DNA from: Ehretia macrophylla
Taxonomy: Eukaryota; Streptophyta; Magnoliopsida; Boraginales; Ehretiaceae
Direction: 5' to 3'
DNA length: 64,000 bases
NCBI GenBank assembly: GCA_037974665.1
Contig: CM075773.1
Coordinates: 25,885,853-25,949,852 of the forward strand
The position numbers and the translations under genes are program-made. The notes under the pieces are model-generated. The model saw only the letters and a program-made list of their open reading frames with translations, was not told where the DNA came from and searched no databases. Below, in pieces: positions 1-10,441 of this stretch. The stretch's first letter is position 1; every line of letters starts with the position of its first letter.

Positions 1-59
1 GCACTCGTCGCTTGCATAAGTGCCGCCGCAAGTGTCTTGGGGTTTCGAGGCAACGATGA

Positions 60-537
60 TGCCCGATAATGCCCAAGTGCTAAGTGCTATGGCCAAGGAT
101 GCCCACCCAAGTGCTAAACCCAAGTGCTATGCCCAAGTGCTATGTGCTATGTACTATACCCAAGTGCTATGCCCAATCATGCCCAATCATGCCCAAGTGC
201 TAAGTGCTATGCCCAAGGATGCCCAAGTGCTAAGTGCTATGCCCAAGGATGCCCAAGTGCTAAGTGCTATGCCCAATCCCAAGTGTCGACGCGCGAATGC
301 CCAAAGTGCTATACCCAAGTGCTATACCCATTGACGCCCAAGTGCTATGTTCACCCAAGCTCTATGCCCAAGTGCTATGTGCACCCAAGTGCTATGTTCA
401 CCAAAGCTCTATGCCCAAGTTCTATGTGCACCCAAGTGCTCTGCCCAATGATGTCTAAGTGCTATGTACTATGCCCAAGTGCTAACGGGCCCCCTGCCGA
501 CCGACCCCGCGCATCGCCTTGGGTGCCCAAGTGTTAG
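60..537 (+). repeat. ITS1 subrepeat block (CCCAAGTGCTATG-like)
   Basis: The block is made of variants of the 13-mer CCCAAGTGCTATG and its extension AAGTGCTAAGTGCTATG, repeated dozens of times with small changes. The most regular stretch is three 30 bp units in a row at 191-220, 221-250 and 251-280, near-identical to one another. Later units alternate CCCAAGTGCTATG with forms reading GTGCACCC or GTTCACCC. Because most stop codons are absent from the repeat, overlapping open frames run through it, but they encode only repetitive cysteine- and proline-rich strings and are not genes. The block probably grew by slippage or unequal exchange. Confidence 0.85.
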
Positions 538-660
538 ACAGCCTATGCTCGCTTCGTAAGAGATGGCAAAAAAATTGAATCCAACCTTGTGTGTTGCCAG
601 CCCGCCGAGGTGCCTAACGTTCTTCCCTTAGCATTAACGGTGACTGAAACAATGAACCAC

Positions 661-681
661 GGCACGGAATGCGCCAAGGAA
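661..681 (+). other. Conserved angiosperm ITS1 motif
   Basis: The sequence reads GGCAC, five bases, then GCGCCAAGGAA. This fits the flowering-plant ITS1 signature GGCRY-N4-7-GYGYCAAGGAA, which lies in a conserved hairpin thought to be needed for ITS1 processing. It shows that the long repeat-bearing segment upstream belongs to ITS1 and supports an angiosperm source. Confidence 0.85.
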
Positions 682-757
682 ACCAAAAATTGGGGGCCAG
701 CCTATCCGTGCCCCATCCGCGGTGTGTCGAGTTAGGCCTAGGTCCCTTACGAAACAA

Positions 758-776
758 AAATTACTCTCGACAACGA

Positions 777-809
<33 letters not shown>

Positions 810-810
810 T

Positions 811-858
<48 letters not shown>

Positions 859-920
859 CTTTGAATGCAAGTTGTGCCCAAAGCCATCAGGCCGAGGGCA
901 CGTCTGCCTGGGCGTCACGC
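758..920 (+). rRNA. 5.8S rRNA: 5.8S ribosomal RNA (diverged, probable pseudogene)
   Basis: 5.8S rRNA pairs with 26S in the large ribosomal subunit. The core ATCTCGGCTCTCGCATCGAT, GAATTGCAGAATCCCGTGAA and the end GCCTGGGCGTCACGC match angiosperm 5.8S and not the gymnosperm form. The length of about 163 bp is normal; the start is set by comparison and could be off by a few bases. At least seven positions differ from the usual eudicot sequence, nearly all C-to-T or G-to-A at CG or CHG sites (for example in CTCTCGACAACGAATATC and in TTTGAATGCAAGTTGTGC). That pattern suggests a methylated copy no longer under selection. Gene order ITS1-5.8S-ITS2-26S is intact here. Confidence 0.93.
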
Positions 921-1146
921 ATCGCGTCGCCCCCTACCCCGCACCCCAACATTGGGTTGCCGGGTTCGTGCACGGGGGCGAATTGTGGCCTCCCATGTCT
1001 CGGGGTGCGGTTGGCCGAAATGCTAGTCCGGCACGACGGACGTGACGAGAAATGGTGGTTGGTCCATTCAACTCGCGAGGTGTCGTGCGTCATCCCGTCG
1101 CGCGTGCGGGATTGAAGATAGATCCTCCAGTGTTGTGCGCTATGAT
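921..1146 (+). other. ITS2: Internal transcribed spacer 2 (ITS2)
   Basis: This is the spacer between 5.8S and 26S, about 226 bp, a normal angiosperm length. It opens with ATCGCGTCGCCCCC, a common eudicot start, and contains GC-rich segments able to form the usual hairpin arms. It is the best region in the window for identifying the plant by a database search, although this copy is probably degenerate. Confidence 0.88.
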
Positions 1147-1503
1147 CGCGACCCTAGGTCAGGCGGGATTACCCGCTGAATTTAAGCATATCAATAAGCA
1201 GAGGAAAATAAACTTACAAGGATTCCCTTAATAATGGCGAGTGAACAGGGAACAGCCCAGCTTGAGAATTGGGCGGCTTCGCCACCAGAATTGTAGTCTA
1301 GAGAAGTGTCCTCAGCTGCGAAACGGGCCCAAGTCCCCTGGAAAGTGGCCTTAGAGAGGGTGAGAGCCCCGTCGTGCCCGGACCCTATCGCACTACGAGG
1401 CACTGTCGGCGAGTCGGGTTGTTTGGGAATGTAGCCCTAAGCGGGCGGTAAATTCCGTCCAAGGCTAAATACGGGCGAGAGACCGATAGTGAACAAGTAC
1501 TGT

Positions 1504-1541
<38 letters not shown>

Positions 1542-2376
1542 TAGTACTTGAAATTGTCAGAAGGGAAGCAGATGGGGGCCGGCGATGCACCCCGGTTGTA
1601 TGCGGAACGGCGAGAGCCGGTCCGCTAATTGGCTTAGGGCGCGGACCAGCGCGGATTAGGGCGGCAGCCAAAGCCCGGGTAGTAGATATGCCTACGAAAC
1701 GCCGTCGCTTCGGCATCTGCACGCTCCTGCTGCTGGCTTGCCAACTCCCCATTCGCCCTATCTTGAAACACAGACCAAGGAGTCTGACATGTGTACGAGT
1801 CAACGGGTGCGTAAACCCGCAAGGCGTAAGGAAGCTGATTGGCGGGATCCCCCTGGGGGGTGCACCGCTGACCGACCTTGATCTTTTGAGAAGGGTTCGA
1901 GTGCGAGCATACCTGTCGGGACCCAAAAGATGGTGAACTATGCCTGAGCGGGGCGAAGCCAGAAGAAACTCTGGTGGAGACCCACAGCGATACTGACGTG
2001 CAAATCATTCGTCTGACTTGAGTATAGGGGCGAAAGAATAATCGAACCACCTAGTAGCTGGTTCCTTTCGAAGTTTCCCTCAGGATAGCTAGAGCTTCCG
2101 TGTGAGTTCTATCGGGTAAAGCCAATGATTAGAGGCATCAGGGGCGCAACGCCCTCGACCTTTTCTCAAACTTTAAATAGGTAGGGCGGCGCGACTGCTT
2201 CGTTGAGCCGTGCCACGGAATCAAGTGCTCCAAGTGGGCCATTTTTGGTAAGCAAAACTGGTGATGCGGGATGAACCGGAAGCCGGGTTACGGTGCCCAA
2301 CTGCGTGCTACCCTAGATCCCACAAAGGGTGTTGGTCGATTAAGACAGCAGGATGGTGGTCATGGAAGTCGAAATT

Positions 2377-2409
<33 letters not shown>

Positions 2410-2412
2410 TCA
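1147..2412 (+). rRNA. 26S rRNA: 26S (25S/28S) rRNA gene, 5' fragment, truncated
   Basis: This is the first ~1266 bp of the ~3.4 kb large-subunit rRNA gene. It starts at CGCGACCCTAGGTCAGG and contains standard landmarks such as AATTTAAGCATATCAATAAG, GGCTAAATACGGGCGAGAGA, AGGATAGCTAGAGCTTCCG and AGGAGTGTGTAACAACTCAC. The rest, including the peptidyl-transferase domain, is missing because the sequence switches to 5S spacer after CTGCCGAATCA. Many transitions relative to the conserved plant sequence (GGATTACCCGCTGAATTT, AAGCAGAGGAAAATAAAC) show CpG decay. It cannot yield a functional rRNA; treat it as a pseudogene fragment. Open frames here, for example at 1537-2050, are incidental. Confidence 0.93.
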
Positions 2413-2717
2413 CCTGCTCGACTGCGCCTATTTTCGGATTCCAAAATCGAACGTTTTCATCAATTTTGGGCCACTTTTCCTCTTTTGCTCTGTTTTATCA
2501 TCCCGGATCGTACGTCGTTCTCTGTTAAAAGGACGACAACCTAACACGCGAGATATTAGAGGGCCCTACAATGCGTCGATATCACGTCTTGCGATGATGC
2601 TGCGTTGTTGAAGTGTATGGGTTGTCGTTAAACCCATTGGGCCTTTTGAATGGGCCATCTCTCTGGGTTGGGACTGTGAACCATCAACACATAAAGGATT
2701 TGTGCCTTCAAAATGAC

Positions 2718-2836
2718 AGGTGTGATCATACCACCACTAATGCACCGGATCCCATCAGAACTTCGAAGTTAAGCATGCTTGGGCGAGAGTAGTACTAGGT
2801 TGGGTGACCCCTTGGGAAGTCTTCGTGTTGCACCGC
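2718..2836 (+). rRNA. 5S rRNA: 5S rRNA gene, array copy 1
   Basis: 5S rRNA is transcribed by RNA polymerase III and joins the large ribosomal subunit. The gene is recognised by the conserved block GCACCGGATCCCATCAGAAC, the A-box region AAGTTAAGC..GCTTGGGCGAG and the C-box region TGGGTGACCC. About nine substitutions from the array majority, including G1A, C6T, a GGATGG to GGTTGG change in the C-box region and a changed 3' end (CACCGC). A TATA-like ATAAAG lies near -27. Confidence 0.9.
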
Positions 2837-3395
2837 CATTTTCAATTTTTTTCCCTCGATTAGGGTTGCCAAGATTCTTTATCCACCGCATTTCTATTAC
2901 CGAATCCCACGGTACATTGGGCAAGACAACGTCGCTTCACGTAGAGGCTGGGCCCGCAAACCGAGGGAGTGGGGCTTATGATCAAGTCTCCATCGCTCCG
3001 GTGCCCATCACTTTTAATTTGTAAGGAGTTACGCGGCGCACAACATATCGTTGGAAAGCTCTCCGAGAGCTCTACGACGGGGGCTGCAAGCCTGCGCCGT
3101 TGCACCTATTTTCGGAGTGTAAAATTGATCATTTTCATCAGTTTCAGACTACTTTTCTTCTTTTGCTCTATTTTTGGGTCCCGGATTGTATGTCGTGAGC
3201 TGTTAAAAGAATGACAACCTAACTAGCGGGATATTACAGGGACCTACAATGCGTCAATATCACGTCTTATGAGGATGTTGCATTGTTGAAGCGAATGGGT
3301 TGTCATTAAGCTCTTTGGGCCTTTTGAATGGGCCATCTCTATGGGCTGGGGCTATGAACCATCAACACATAAAGGATTTGTGCCTACAACATGAC

Positions 3396-3514
3396 GGGTG
3401 TGATCATACCAGTACTAATGCACTGGATCCCCACAAAACTCAGAAGTTAAGCGTGCTTAGGGGAGAGTAGTACTAGGATGGGTGACCCCCTGGGAAGTCC
3501 TCGTGTTGCACCCC
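3396..3514 (+). rRNA. 5S rRNA: 5S rRNA gene, array copy 2
   Basis: About nine substitutions from the array majority, clustered around positions 37-47 (CCCCACAAAACTCAG) and in the A-box region (CTTAGGGGAG). The C-box region and 3' end match the consensus. Confidence 0.9.
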
Positions 3515-4071
3515 CCATTTTCAATTGTTTGTGCCCCGGTTAGGGTTGCCAAGATACTTTATCCACCATATTTCTATAACCGAATCCCTCGACACCTTGG
3601 GCAAGACAACTTCGCTTCACGTAGAGGCTGGGCCCGCAAACCGAGACCATGGGACTTGTACCAAGGTGTCCGTCGCTTCGGTGCCCATAACTTTTAATCC
3701 GTAAGGAGTAACACGGTGCACATCATACCATTGGAAAGCTCTTTGAGAGGTCTACGATGAGGGCAGCAAGCCTGCTTCGCTGCCCTAGTTTTCGGAGCCC
3801 AAAATTGAACGTTTTGCATCAGTTTTGTGCATTTTTCTTCTTTTGCTCTATTTTTTCGTCAAGGATCGTATGTCGTGAGCTGTTAAAACGACAACCTAAC
3901 TCGCTATATATTACAGGGCCTTACAACTCATCGATATCACGTCTTGCGAGGATGCAGCCTTGTTGAAGTAGATGGGTTGTCGTTAAGCTCATTGGGCCTT
4001 TCAATGGGCCATCTCTCTGGGCTGGGATGGTGAACCATCAACACATAAAGGATTTGTGCCCTCAACATGAC

Positions 4072-4190
4072 GGGTGTGATCATACCAGCACTAATGCATT
4101 AGATCCCATCAGAACTCCGAAGTTAAGCGTGCTTGGGCAAGAGCAGTATTAGGATGGGTGACACCCTGGGAAGTCCTCGTGTTGCACCCC
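4072..4190 (+). rRNA. 5S rRNA: 5S rRNA gene, array copy 3
   Basis: About eight substitutions, including ACCGG to ATTAG at 27-31 and a change in the C-box region (GACACCCTGG). The 3' end matches the consensus. Confidence 0.9.
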
Positions 4191-4750
4191 CCTTTTCAAT
4201 TTCTTTTGCCCCGGTTTGTGTTGCAGAGATACTTTATCCACCACATTTCTATTACCGAATCCCACATCACCTTGGGCAAGACAACTTCGCTTCACGTAGA
4301 GGCTGGGCACATAAACTGAGGGCGTGGGGCTTGTGACCAGGTCTCTGTCGCTTCGGTGCCCATAACTTTTAATACGTAAGAAGTTACGGGGCACATGGCA
4401 TACCATTGGAAAGCTCTCCGGGAGCTCTATGACGGGGGCAGCAAGCCTGATCGGCTGCGCCTATTTTCAGACCGTAAAATCGATAATTTTCATCAGTTTT
4501 GGACTACTTTTCTTCTTTTGCTCTGCTTTTCTGTCCCCGGTCGTACGTCGTGAGCTGTTAAAAGGATGACAACCTAACTCGCGGGATAGTACACGGACCT
4601 ACAATGCGTCGATATCACGTCTTACGAGGATGCTGCGTTGTTGAAGCGAATGGGTTGTCGTTAAGCCCATTAGGCCTTTTGAATAGGCCATCTCTCTAGG
4701 CTTGGACTGTGAACCGTCAACACATAAAGGATTTGTGCCTACAACATGAT

Positions 4751-4869
4751 GGGTGTGATTATACCAGCACTAATACACCGGATCCCTTCAAAACTCCGAA
4801 GTTAAGCGTGCTTGAGCGAGAGTAGTGCTAGGATGGGTGACCCCTTGGGAAGTCCTCGTGTAGTACGCC
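4751..4869 (+). rRNA. 5S rRNA: 5S rRNA gene, array copy 4
   Basis: About eleven substitutions, several in the last ten bases (TAGTACGCC), which would disturb pairing of the 5' and 3' ends (helix I). The copia element sits in this unit's spacer, 360 bases downstream of the gene start. Confidence 0.88.
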
Positions 4870-5110
4870 CCTTTTCAATTGTTTTTTCCCCGGTTAGGGT
4901 TGCCAAGATACTTTATCTACCACATTTCTGTTGCCGAATCCCACGGTACCTTGGGCAAGACAACTACGCTTCACGTAGAGGCTGGGTGCACAAACCGAGG
5001 TTGTGGGGCTTATGACAAGGTCACCGCTGCTCCGGTGCCCATAAGTTTTGATCCGTAAGGAGTTACGCGGCGCACAGCATACCGTTAGAAAGCTCTTCGA
5101 CAGCTCTACG

Positions 5111-5712
5111 TGTAAGAATATAACCAATTTCCTAGAAACGTCTTAACAACAATCAAGTAGAAAGACAATATTACTCGTTATAACAATTCAATATAACACT
5201 TACAAGATAATTGTCCCACCGTGTGCTCTCAAGATTAGAGCTTCAATGGCTTCTGGACTTACAAGAAGAATACAAGAAAGAAAGACTAACTTAGGATTGT
5301 GTTTGGAGTTGTGTTGTGGATGAAAATGATGAACTAATGCATGCCTATTTATAGAATTCAGCTAGCCCGCCACAGGAGACTTTCCTATCAAACATTTCAA
5401 TCTTGGTTGGCTTTACCAACCATGTTCAAAGTATTAACCACCCATATTTATCACATGGGTGGCTACAATTGACCACATGGATGGCTAGCATCCAAGTCAA
5501 CTTCTAGGAAGTTTCCTTTGGTCAAATTGGCTAACTTTAGCATTGCATCAACCCGACGTCATCTTAGGTAATTCCAAATTCCCAAACTTGTTTCTTGTAG
5601 CCATCGTGATCTCTTTTGACCTCATCGACGTTTAAGTCAGAATCATTAATTTATGCTACCATATAATTAACGATACTTATTATGAAGAGGTGGATATTGA
5701 CATATATCAACA
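5111..5712 (-). repeat. Copia element 3' LTR (left end on + strand)
   Basis: 602 bp, starting TGTAAGAATA and ending CATATATCAACA on the + strand. It matches the LTR at 9839-10441 except for roughly 22 substitutions and a one-base length difference. It is next to the purine tract, so it is the downstream LTR of this minus-strand element. Confidence 0.95.
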
Positions 5713-5720
5713 CCCCCCTC
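5713..5720 (-). other. Copia polypurine tract
   Basis: The + strand reads CCCCCCTC directly inside the LTR; on the element's own strand this is GAGGGGGG, the usual site where plus-strand DNA synthesis is primed. Confidence 0.8.
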
Positions 5721-5739
5721 AATGTTCACCTCATGTTGA

Positions 5740-8700
5740 CTAAGCTATTGGGCCAACACCCAATGTTTGAAGATGCTTGCTCAATTGGACGCTCCCTAAC
5801 GCTTTAGTGAAGATATCTGCACAATTATCTTTTGTAGGGCAGTACTCCATGTAGATTTCACCTTCCTCGATCAGTTCCCTCACATAGTGATACTGAATCT
5901 CTATGTGTTTTGTTCTAGCATGAAATACCGGATTCTTTGACATGGCTATACAACTCTGACTGTCACATTTCAACATTGTTGTTTCCTCTATTGGAATGCC
6001 AATATCAGTCATGATGCGTCGTAACCAAACAACTTCACAGGATGCTACACAAGCAACCTTGTATTCTGCCTCCGTTGATGAAAGTGCAATGGTGGGTTGC
6101 TTCTTACTAGACCATGAGATGATTCCACCACTGAATGTGAATACGTAACCTGTAACAGATTTTCTTGAGTCAATATCACCAGCCCAGTCTGAGTCACAGT
6201 ACCCAGATAAAGTATCTCCAGACTTGTATGATATCCCATACTCCAACATGCCTTTGAGATATTTGAGGATCCGCATTCCTGCTTTCCAGTGACTTTGTTT
6301 CGGTTTATTTGAAAACCGACTGAGAACTCCCACAGCATAACTAATATCAGGTCTTGTGTTACAAAGGAAGATTAAACTTCCCACCAACCTTCTGTAGAGC
6401 TTGTTATCAACTTGTTCTGAAGGATCGTCAATTGATAACTTTGTATTCACTTCCATCGGGGTGAGAACTGGTTTGCACTCAGACATACCAAATGCAATCG
6501 GAAGCTCACGAACATATCGTTGCTGCGAGATGAAGATAGTATGAGGTTTTTGCCATACCTCGATTCCCAAGCAATAATGAAGAAGACCAAGATTTGTCAT
6601 TTCAAATTCTTGGCTCAACCATTCTTGCGTCTTTCGAATATTATCTTCATGGTCACCAGTGATTACAAGATCATCCACATATAGGACTACAATTACCTTA
6701 TTTCCTTGTTCACTTAGAACATACAAGTTGGCCTCTGATTTGCTTCTACAGAAACCATGTTGCAAGAAGAAAGAGTCTATACGTTTGTACCAAGCTCGTG
6801 GTGCTTGCTTTAACCCATATAAAGCCTTTTTCAATTTGCAGACTTTTTCTTCTTCACCTGGTATTTGGAAGCCAGGGGGTTGTGCAACGTAGACTTCTTC
6901 TTCAAGTTGCCCATTAAGAAAAGCTGACTTGACATCCATTTGATGTACAATCCATTCATAATGCGTGACAGCTGCAACAACTAGTCTGATTGTTGACATT
7001 TTTGCTGTTGGAGCAAAGGTTTCATATACATCAAAACCTTCGACTTGCGAAAATCCTTGTGCTACAAGGCGTGCCTTGTATTTTTCAAGACTTCCATCTG
7101 CCTTGTACTTCACTTTCCAGATCCATTTGGTGCCGATAATTTTTCTATTCGGTGGCTTTTCAACGATCTCCCAAGTATCATTTTTCATGATACTATCATA
7201 CTCGGCTTGCATAGCTGCTCTCCAATTTGGATCTGACATGGCTTCCTCCACAGTTACCGGTTCTTTTACCATCTTGATGATTTGGGTCATCAAAGCCATG
7301 TTTACTAGTTGTTGTCCTGATCTGTTCTGCTCCTCTATTCTCTTTGATCGTCTTAGTCCATCAGGACGTGGACTATCATCAGTAATTCCTAGATTTCTTC
7401 CATCAAAGAGCTGTTGGAACCACTTTGGTTGTGGCTTCCTTATGGGTACAACAGGTTGGTCTTCAGTCTCCTCATCATTAGAGACTTTTTCATTGTTCAA
7501 CGGTCGTTGTTCAGGCACTTGGTGGATTACTTCATCGATTGATGACAAAATGGCAGGACCGCTATCCTCCATTGAGTGTGGTTGCTCATTAAACACCACA
7601 TCTCGGCTTATGATCACCTTCTTGGCCTCTACATCATAGAGTTTGTATGCTTTAGACTCTTCACTATATCCCAAGAAAATGCCCTTCTTGCTCTTTTCAT
7701 CCAACTTCTTTCTATTTTCATTTGGAATGGGTACAAAACACTCACACCCAATTTTCTTAAATGAGACACAGAATGTTTCGTACCATAATAAGTCTCATTA
7801 GGAGTCTTATCGTTGAGTGCCCTGGTTGAGCACCGATTGAGGATGTATACCGCTGTGTTGACTGCTTCAGCCCAGAATGTGTCAGGTAGGCCAGCACCTT
7901 TCAACATGCATCGAGCCATTTCTACAATTGTTCGATTTCTTCGTTCCACAACTCCATTTTGTTGTGGTGTGTATGGAGCAGTCAATTGGCGCTTAATCCC
8001 AAGCTTGTTGCAGTAGTTGGTGAACTCTGTAGAACAGAATTCCCCCCCACGATCGGTACGAAGTTTCTTCAACTGAGTTGTGTTCTCATTTGTCATAAGT
8101 TTGTGCCACACTTTAAATTTTTCAAGAGCATCAGCCTTGTCCCGAAGGAAGTACACCCACATCTTCCTACTATAATCGTCGACTAACAGCATAAAGTAGG
8201 AAAATCCTCCCAATGCCGTCGTAGTCATTTTTCCGCAGAGGTCAGCATGTACCAACTCTAGAGGAGCCTTTGATTGGTTATGACTCTCTTTGGGAAATGA
8301 CTGTCTATGTTGCTTGCCCAGCATACAAGCTTCACATGGTCCTTCAATTTCTTCAATTGAAGGCAAGTCGGCCACCATCTTCTTCTTTTGCATTTCCTTT
8401 AACACAGGATAGGAAATGTGCCCGAATCTTTCATGCCAAAGTTGACTTGTTTTGGCATCCACGACAGCAGAAAGAGAGCTAATTTCGTAAAGATTATTTT
8501 TGCGAATACCTTTACTCATAATATTTTGATCCTTATCAAGAATCAAAGCTTCCGTCTTCTTGAACCGCACTTCTAGATCATTATCTGTAATAGCAGCTAC
8601 AGATAGCAAATTTCTGGTGATCTGGGGTACAAAGAGTACGTTGGACAGCTTCTTGCTTCCTCCATCTTTAGACACGAGCGAGATGGTTCCAGTGCCCTCA

Positions 8701-9779
8701 ACGGGACACCTAGCATTATTCCCGACGATAACATTCATTGGTTCTTGTAGAGGTTTTATGGAGTCATATAACTCCTTCTTGCTGGTCATGTGTCGGGAAG
8801 CTCCACTATCTAACACCCATGCACTTGTTTGATGTACATGTGCGCTAGTACACGTTTCCTCCGATACATCTGTTATAGTAAACAGATGCACTTCCGTTTC
8901 AGCCGTATTGGCAGATTCTTTATTTCTCCAATTTGACTTTAAAGTTCCGTTCTTCTCGTCATGGATTCGTTTCCTGCAATCTTTGACAGCATGACCTTTC
9001 TTATTGCAGTAGTAGCACGATCCAGAGAACGTCTTCTTCTTTGCTTTCTTCTTTTCTTCTTGGTTACTCCTCGCCTTGGCTGTAAAGGCAGAGTCAAGTT
9101 GATTTTCTCTGCTCCTCAGCCTCATCTCCTCCTCCATCAACATGGCAGTGAATTCTTCAAACGTCAAAGGAGGAATGCGAACTTGTGTATTGAGTGCTGT
9201 CACAAGGCCGTCAAATTACACTCTAATGCACCTTCGAGCTAGTTCCTCGGTTGATTTGGCAATACCAACTGCAGCCATTTGATCACGTAGGTTTTTCATC
9301 CTACTGATAAATGACTCAGCTGCTTCATCTTCACTTAATCTCTCAGCAGCTAACTGATTCTCCAAGTTTTGAATGCGAGTCTGGTTCCTTGTTTCATACT
9401 GATTTCTCAGTATGTTCCAAGCTTCAGTTGCCTTGGTTGTGTGTTGAATTAGAGTAAGGACGGAATCTTGAACACTTGTTACAATTGCACAAAGTGCATC
9501 AGCATTTCGTCTCCTCCATTCTTTAACAAGCTGAGGATCTGGAGGTGTGACCTTTTTTGTGTCATCTTCAGCACGGACTGCAACTGGTTCTGCGTCTGTG
9601 CCTAACACTGTATCAAGGAGTTCGTAGGAGTTCAGAACTGTAGGGATTTTGAACTTCCACAAAATATAGTTCGTGCCATCAAGCTTTCCTTCTATGAAGG
9701 TAGGGGGACGGATACGAATTGTTGGTACTAAACTGGAAGTAGAACTGGTAGAAGAAGACCTAGCCCCTTGAGTAGTCAT
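5740..9779 (-). pseudogene. gag-pol: Ty1/copia gag-pol coding region (degraded)
   Basis: On the minus strand from ~9779: a gag domain typical of plant copia (KLDGTNYILWKFKIP), a CCHC zinc knuckle at about 8976-9017 (CYYCNKKGHAVKDC), protease around 8800 (WVLDSGASRHMT), integrase with an HHCC zinc region at ~8325-8435 and a D-D-35-E core (HADLCG, RTDRGGEF, NGVVERRN) down to ~7940, reverse transcriptase at ~7170-6430 with YVDD at 6670-6681, and RNase H at ~6200-5800 (CDSDWAGD, SSTEAEY). Family proteins form virus-like particles and copy the element through RNA. The region has about two breaks and is treated as a fossil. Plus-strand frames over it (for example 6965-7639) are shadows. Confidence 0.93.
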
Positions 9780-9826
9780 AGTTGTTGAGCTTTACTAGAC
9801 AAGATTGTTGTTAAGAGCCCCTTAAA

Positions 9827-9838
9827 CTCTTGATACCA
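9827..9838 (-). other. Copia primer-binding site
   Basis: On the element's strand the bases directly after the 5' LTR read TGGTATCAAGAG, close to the sequence complementary to the 3' end of plant initiator methionine tRNA (TGGTATCAGAGC). Several copia lineages use this variant. Confidence 0.8.
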
Positions 9839-10441
9839 TGTAAGAATATAACCAATTTCCCAGAAACGTGTTAACAACAATCAAGTAGAAATACAACACT
9901 ACTCGTTATAACAATTCAATATAACACTTACAAGATAATTGTCCCACCGTGCGCTCTCAAGATTAGAGTTTCAATGGTTTCTGGACTTACAAGAAGAATA
10001 CAAGAAAGAAAGACTAACTTAGGATTGTGTTTGGAGTTGTGTTGTGGATGAAAATGATGAACTAATGTATGCCTATTTATAGAATTCAGCTAGCCCGCCA
10101 TAGGAGACTTTCCTATCAAACATTTTCAATCTTGGTTGGCTTTACCAACCATGTTCAAAGTATTAACCACCCATATTTATCACATGAGTGGCTACAATTG
10201 ACCACATGGCTGGCTAGCATCCAAATCAACTTCTAGGAAGTTTCCTTTGGTCAAATTGGCTAACTTTAGCATTGCATCAACCCGACGTCATCTAAGGTAA
10301 TTCCAAATTCTCGAACTTTTTTCTTGTAGCCATCGCGATCCCTTTTGACCTCATCGATGTTTAAGTCGGAATCATTAATTTATGCTACCATATAATTAAC
10401 GATACTTATTATGAAGAGGTGGATATTGACATATATCAACA
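9839..10441 (-). repeat. Copia element 5' LTR (right end on + strand)
   Basis: 603 bp with the same termini as the LTR at 5111-5712. It adjoins the primer-binding site, so it is the upstream LTR that would carry the promoter. The 5S spacer resumes directly after it with CTACGATGGGGGCAG. Confidence 0.95.

Larger units (their letters stand above)
1..757 (+). other. ITS1: Internal transcribed spacer 1 (ITS1), 3' part
   Basis: This is transcribed spacer between 18S (outside the window) and 5.8S, normally removed during pre-rRNA processing. It is placed by the 5.8S gene that follows and by the conserved angiosperm ITS1 motif at 661-681. At 757 bp or more it is long for an angiosperm ITS1 (usually about 200-300 bp), and the extra length is a block of short tandem subrepeats at about 60-537. 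The first ~60 bases and 540-757 look like ordinary GC-rich spacer. That the whole of 1-757 is ITS1 is inference, because the 18S end is not in the window. Confidence 0.75.
2413..5110 (+). repeat. 5S rDNA tandem array, first block
   Basis: This block begins inside a 5S spacer, exactly 305 bases before the first 5S gene, the same distance seen in complete units, so the spacer is intact from the junction onward. It holds four 5S genes (starts 2718, 3396, 4072, 4751) spaced 676-679 bp apart. The copia element interrupts the spacer of the fourth unit; removing it and one copy of CTACG leaves a unit of ~678 bp. The ~559 bp spacers contain no gene. Open frames on both strands are repeated shadows of the same spacer and gene. 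Confidence 0.93.
5111..10441 (-). mobile_element. Ty1/copia LTR retrotransposon (Tork-like), inserted in 5S spacer
   Basis: This is a full-length element of 5331 bp with two LTRs of ~602-603 bp that begin TGTAAGAATA and end TATCAACA, flanked by a perfect 5 bp duplication CTACG (5106-5110 and 10442-10446). On the minus strand the order is LTR, primer-binding site, gag, protease, integrase, reverse transcriptase, RNase H, purine tract, LTR. Integrase before reverse transcriptase is diagnostic of Ty1/copia. The coding region is broken at about two places, so it is a fossil, though fairly well kept. By eye the LTRs differ at ~22 of 603 sites (~3.6%), suggesting an age of one to three million years at usual plant rates. 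The Tork-like assignment is tentative. Confidence 0.95.

Noticed and set aside
20-537. Overlapping open frames of 64-137 codons at the window start
   Set aside because: They are translations of a 13-30 bp tandem repeat in ITS1 and have no protein-like composition.
1537-2050. Minus-strand open frames of 129 and 138 codons in 26S
   Set aside because: They lie antisense to a decayed rRNA gene; sequence conservation there belongs to the rRNA.
6965-7639. 224-codon plus-strand frame
   Set aside because: It lies antisense to the copia reverse-transcriptase region and shows no domain of its own.
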